Shown here piece after piece: positions 62,014-64,000 of a stretch of 64,000 nucleotides of DNA. The position numbers were made by a program, and so were the translations under genes. The first letter of the stretch is position 1. The number at the start of each line of letters is the position of its first letter. The notes beneath the pieces were generated by a model. It was not told the origin of the DNA, ran no database searches, and saw nothing but the letters and a program-made list of their open reading frames with translations. Where the stretch lies: positions 124,001 to 188,000 of the forward strand of contig NZ_FNSF01000003.1 of NCBI RefSeq assembly GCF_900105455.1. Direction: 5' to 3'. This DNA is from Tenacibaculum sp. MAR_2009_124 (GTDB lineage Bacteria > Bacteroidota > Bacteroidia > Flavobacteriales > Flavobacteriaceae).

Positions 62014-62715
62014 TTAGCAAGAAACTAAGTATGAATAAGTCTTTGGAATTAAATCTTCTATTAAATTATACCATGAATTTACTCTATCCAGTATCCAAGC
62101 GTCACTGGTAAGCACTACATCCTTGCTCTCAGCAATAACTTTGTCTGGATTGTTTTCAAGTAGTATCTCCCAATTCAAACCGTTTTCTTCAGCATAGGTA
62201 TTTAATAAGGTTTTCATTCTACCACTATTCGAAACAGGTTTATCAAAAACCCATACTACTTTATTAATACTATTTTCAGAACAAAAGTCTTTCACTAAGT
62301 CAATTGCCTCTAACGTTTGATTTACTTTTTTATAAGTACCATGTAATCTAGATAAATCTCTATAGGCTCCGTCCTTTCCTTGAAATAAATACGCTTCAGA
62401 CAACATGCTTTCCAATAAAATCAATTGATTAAAACCGTCAATAATAAGTGCTTGATTCTTTATTTCCTGTATTGATCTTTGTCTCGATTTTCTATTTTGA
62501 ATGGCAGATTCACCAGCCGACATTCCTTTGATTGCCTGTTGTTGACGTTTGTTTAATTTGTAACGATTCCCAACCAATTCACAAGATGAAGCTTCTCCGT
62601 AACCTCTTTCTAGTAAGAAAGACATGTCATAAACAGCTTCTTTAATTTTTCGCTTCATAAACGACTCTCCAAACAAGTAATCGTCTCGACCTTCTTTTCC
62701 TCTATTTTTTGGCAT
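62014..62715 (-). CDS. DUF434/DUF5616-type protein
   Basis: 233 residues. N-terminal AVYDMSFLLERGYGEASSCE and VGNRYKLNKRQQQAIKGMS match DUF434; the C-terminal half (QALIIDGFNQLILLESML; VVWVFDKPVSNSGRM) matches DUF5616, which looks like a PIN/Toprim-type fold with conserved Asp. Possible nuclease acting on RNA, not proven. Leftward operon with neighbours, 5 bases from the upstream gene. Confidence 0.8.
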   Translation of the reverse strand: MPKNRGKEGRDDYLFGESFMKRKIKEAVYDMSFLLERGYGEASSCELVGNRYKLNKRQQQAIKGMSAGESAIQNRKSRQRSIQEIKNQALIIDGFNQLILLESMLSEAYLFQGKDGAYRDLSRLHGTYKKVNQTLEAIDLVKDFCSENSINKVVWVFDKPVSNSGRMKTLLNTYAEENGLNWEILLENNPDKVIAESKDVVLTSDAWILDRVNSWYNLIEDLIPKTYSYLVSC

Positions 62716-62720
62716 AAATA

Positions 62721-63578
62721 TTAAAATCTTAAAAAATCAATCCTACTGTACAAAGCCCCCAAATTGGGATAAGACAAAAAAACAAACCCTTGGTTAAATA
62801 CCCCTGTTATTGGTTTTACTACTAAGCGAGAATACCTATAATATTCTTTTATAGATCCTCCGAAATCTAATTTATAAATTATACATGCTCCTTCTTCCTT
62901 AGAATCCCAGCTGTCAGTATTTTGATCAAAAAAATACCATTCTCGATTTTTCAGAGTGAAGCCTGTAAAATAAATTTCTTTTCCTTCGATCTCTTTATTG
63001 TCAATAAAAAATAATCTTTGGGATGAAAAATCAATCAAGTTCAATTGAATAACCGAGAAGCCTTCACCTAATTCTTTATCATAATAGGCCATAAATAGAA
63101 TTGTATTCTCATCCTGCTTTACAAAGGCTTTATTTTCTAAGAAGTTTACAATACTTTTATTTTCTTGTGAATTATATTTAAAAACTACCTTTCCATTATA
63201 ATCAAAAACAACGATCTGTGCATCACCAAATTCTGATCCGTTGTCAAACATTGAATCCCCGTAGGACGCAATAACATATTCATTAGTAACGACAATTTCT
63301 AGGATACAATCAATAAAAAAAGAGCTTTCAATTGTTCCTCTATTATTAATAATCCAACAATTATCCATTCCAGAACCTCCATCCTTATCAATTAGTAAAA
63401 AGCGTTCTTCTGAAGTAATTTTAATAACCGGGGTTGTTATTTGATTTAAACCTTTTATTTTGATTTTTTTATTATTTCTAAATACTTTGGCTTCTTCATC
63501 AATATAAATGACATCTCCATTAGAGTTGTAATCCACACCGAGTATTTTTGAATCATGAATTATTATATCCAAATTCAT
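62721..63578 (-). CDS. Hypothetical protein, beta-rich
   Basis: 285 residues, no signal peptide. Repeated short strands with Asn/Asp turns (LGVDYNSNGDVIYIDEEAKV; KITSEERFLLIDKDGGSGMD) suggest a small propeller. Not recognised. It sits between the nucleotidyltransferase and DUF434-type genes with 3-5 base gaps, so it belongs to the same operon. Confidence 0.65.
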   Translation of the reverse strand: MNLDIIIHDSKILGVDYNSNGDVIYIDEEAKVFRNNKKIKIKGLNQITTPVIKITSEERFLLIDKDGGSGMDNCWIINNRGTIESSFFIDCILEIVVTNEYVIASYGDSMFDNGSEFGDAQIVVFDYNGKVVFKYNSQENKSIVNFLENKAFVKQDENTILFMAYYDKELGEGFSVIQLNLIDFSSQRLFFIDNKEIEGKEIYFTGFTLKNREWYFFDQNTDSWDSKEEGACIIYKLDFGGSIKEYYRYSRLVVKPITGVFNQGFVFLSYPNLGALYSRIDFLRF

Positions 63579-63581
63579 CTT

Positions 63582-64000
63582 TTATACCAAATTATAAAAT
63601 TTACTCCTTAACGCAACCAAAAGTCTATTTATGAAAACGACATCTGGTTTTTCAGGAAGTTCCGAATCCTGATATAAAACTTCAAGTTTATTTTTAATAC
63701 TTTCGGCTTTATCTACCAAAAAGTCATAATCAAATTTCCCTTGTTTTATTGCCAACAGATAATCTCGATCATTTCTTCGAACCTTTATTTCACCATCTCG
63801 ACCTATTTCTTCTGCCATATGTAACAACCTGATCGTATGCATCATGTTCTTAGAATCATAATTTTTTGCATGCGATATGTTATTCTGATAACGATCTTGA
63901 TTTCTATTTTTAACCCATAACCAATATTCTTTATACTTTTTACAGTAAGAAGAATATCCTTCCAAATTAAAATATAGAAGTCCTATCGGTTGTTCTTCTC
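63582..64000 (-). CDS. COG3541-type nucleotidyltransferase, C-terminal part
   Basis: Partial: the frame stays open to the window edge (leftward; ...EQPIGLLYFNLEGYSS), so the N-terminus and catalytic motif lie outside. HAKNYDSKNMMHTIRLLHMA and EIKVRRNDRDYLLAIKQGKF are typical of the C-terminal half of COG3541/YcgL-like polymerase-beta superfamily proteins, which occur in RNA-repair type neighbourhoods. First visible gene of the leftward operon. Confidence 0.75.
   Translation of the reverse strand, partial: EEQPIGLLYFNLEGYSSYCKKYKEYWLWVKNRNQDRYQNNISHAKNYDSKNMMHTIRLLHMAEEIGRDGEIKVRRNDRDYLLAIKQGKFDYDFLVDKAESIKNKLEVLYQDSELPEKPDVVFINRLLVALRSKFYNLV

Noticed and set aside
1..64000. CRISPR arrays.
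   Set aside because: No regularly spaced direct repeats with unique spacers were found; the repeats seen are palindromes or tRNA-array spacers.

Overview
The window looks like the chromosome of a low-GC marine Flavobacteriaceae bacterium (Bacteroidota; Tenacibaculum/Polaribacter-like, genus not determinable here). The clues are TAnnTTTG-type promoter -7 boxes, outer-membrane lipoproteins, a type IX secretion C-terminal domain, an alternative complex III (act) plus cox operon, DUF6029 and Omp28-like proteins, and Flavobacteria-style dispersed palindromes.

Layout. 1-6.1 kb: the 3' end of pruA, then two Omp28-like lipoproteins, a hemolysin III-type membrane protein, a TlpA-like thioredoxin and a DUF6029 outer-membrane protein. 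6.1-15.5 kb: rsmG, a fatty-acid desaturase, an aminotransferase, then a leftward run of ruvB, a membrane protein and a sulfur set (SulP transporter, MBL-rhodanese protein, rhodanese lipoprotein, HMA protein). 15.8-18.9 kb: a large T9SS-secreted protein and a small lipoprotein. 19-30.5 kb: the respiratory operon actABCDEF-cox2-cox1. 30.7-43.2 kb: SPOR, CvpA, a thioredoxin-fold protein, YraN, LD-carboxypeptidase, GNAT, metG, an HDAC-family protein, tex and a PAS/GAF histidine kinase. 43.3-44.9 kb: a complete 1,645-bp IS element with 6-bp target duplications, inserted upstream of a small lipoprotein gene.

45.6-58.4 kb is the unusual part. It is a leftward RNA-repair island with RtcB RNA ligase, release factor PrfH, an Eri1-like exonuclease, a slipin, a YkuK/DUF458 RNase H-fold protein, a TerD-like protein, a TPR protein, a nucleotidyltransferase (apparently frame-split), a zinc-ribbon protein and a basic unknown. 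Interleaved with these are about a dozen tRNA-like genes. Some are near-normal (Cys, Asp). Some have an intact anticodon arm but a damaged body (Lys, Gln, His). One is split by a 162-nt intron in the anticodon loop. Two carry a nearly identical 35-nt structured insert in the anticodon arm. Three in tandem appear circularly permuted (T arm and acceptor 3' strand before acceptor 5' strand and D arm), one of them closed by a GNRA tetraloop and one encoding ACCA. Two of the promoters share a 55-bp module with a palindromic operator, and the rtcB transcript has a terminator/antiterminator leader. My inference is that this is an RtcB-linked system that makes, splices or sacrifices tRNA-like RNAs.

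58.5-64 kb: a hypothetical membrane protein, secreted hypotheticals, and a leftward set with a DUF434/DUF5616-type protein and a partial COG3541-type nucleotidyltransferase, possibly a second RNA-related module.
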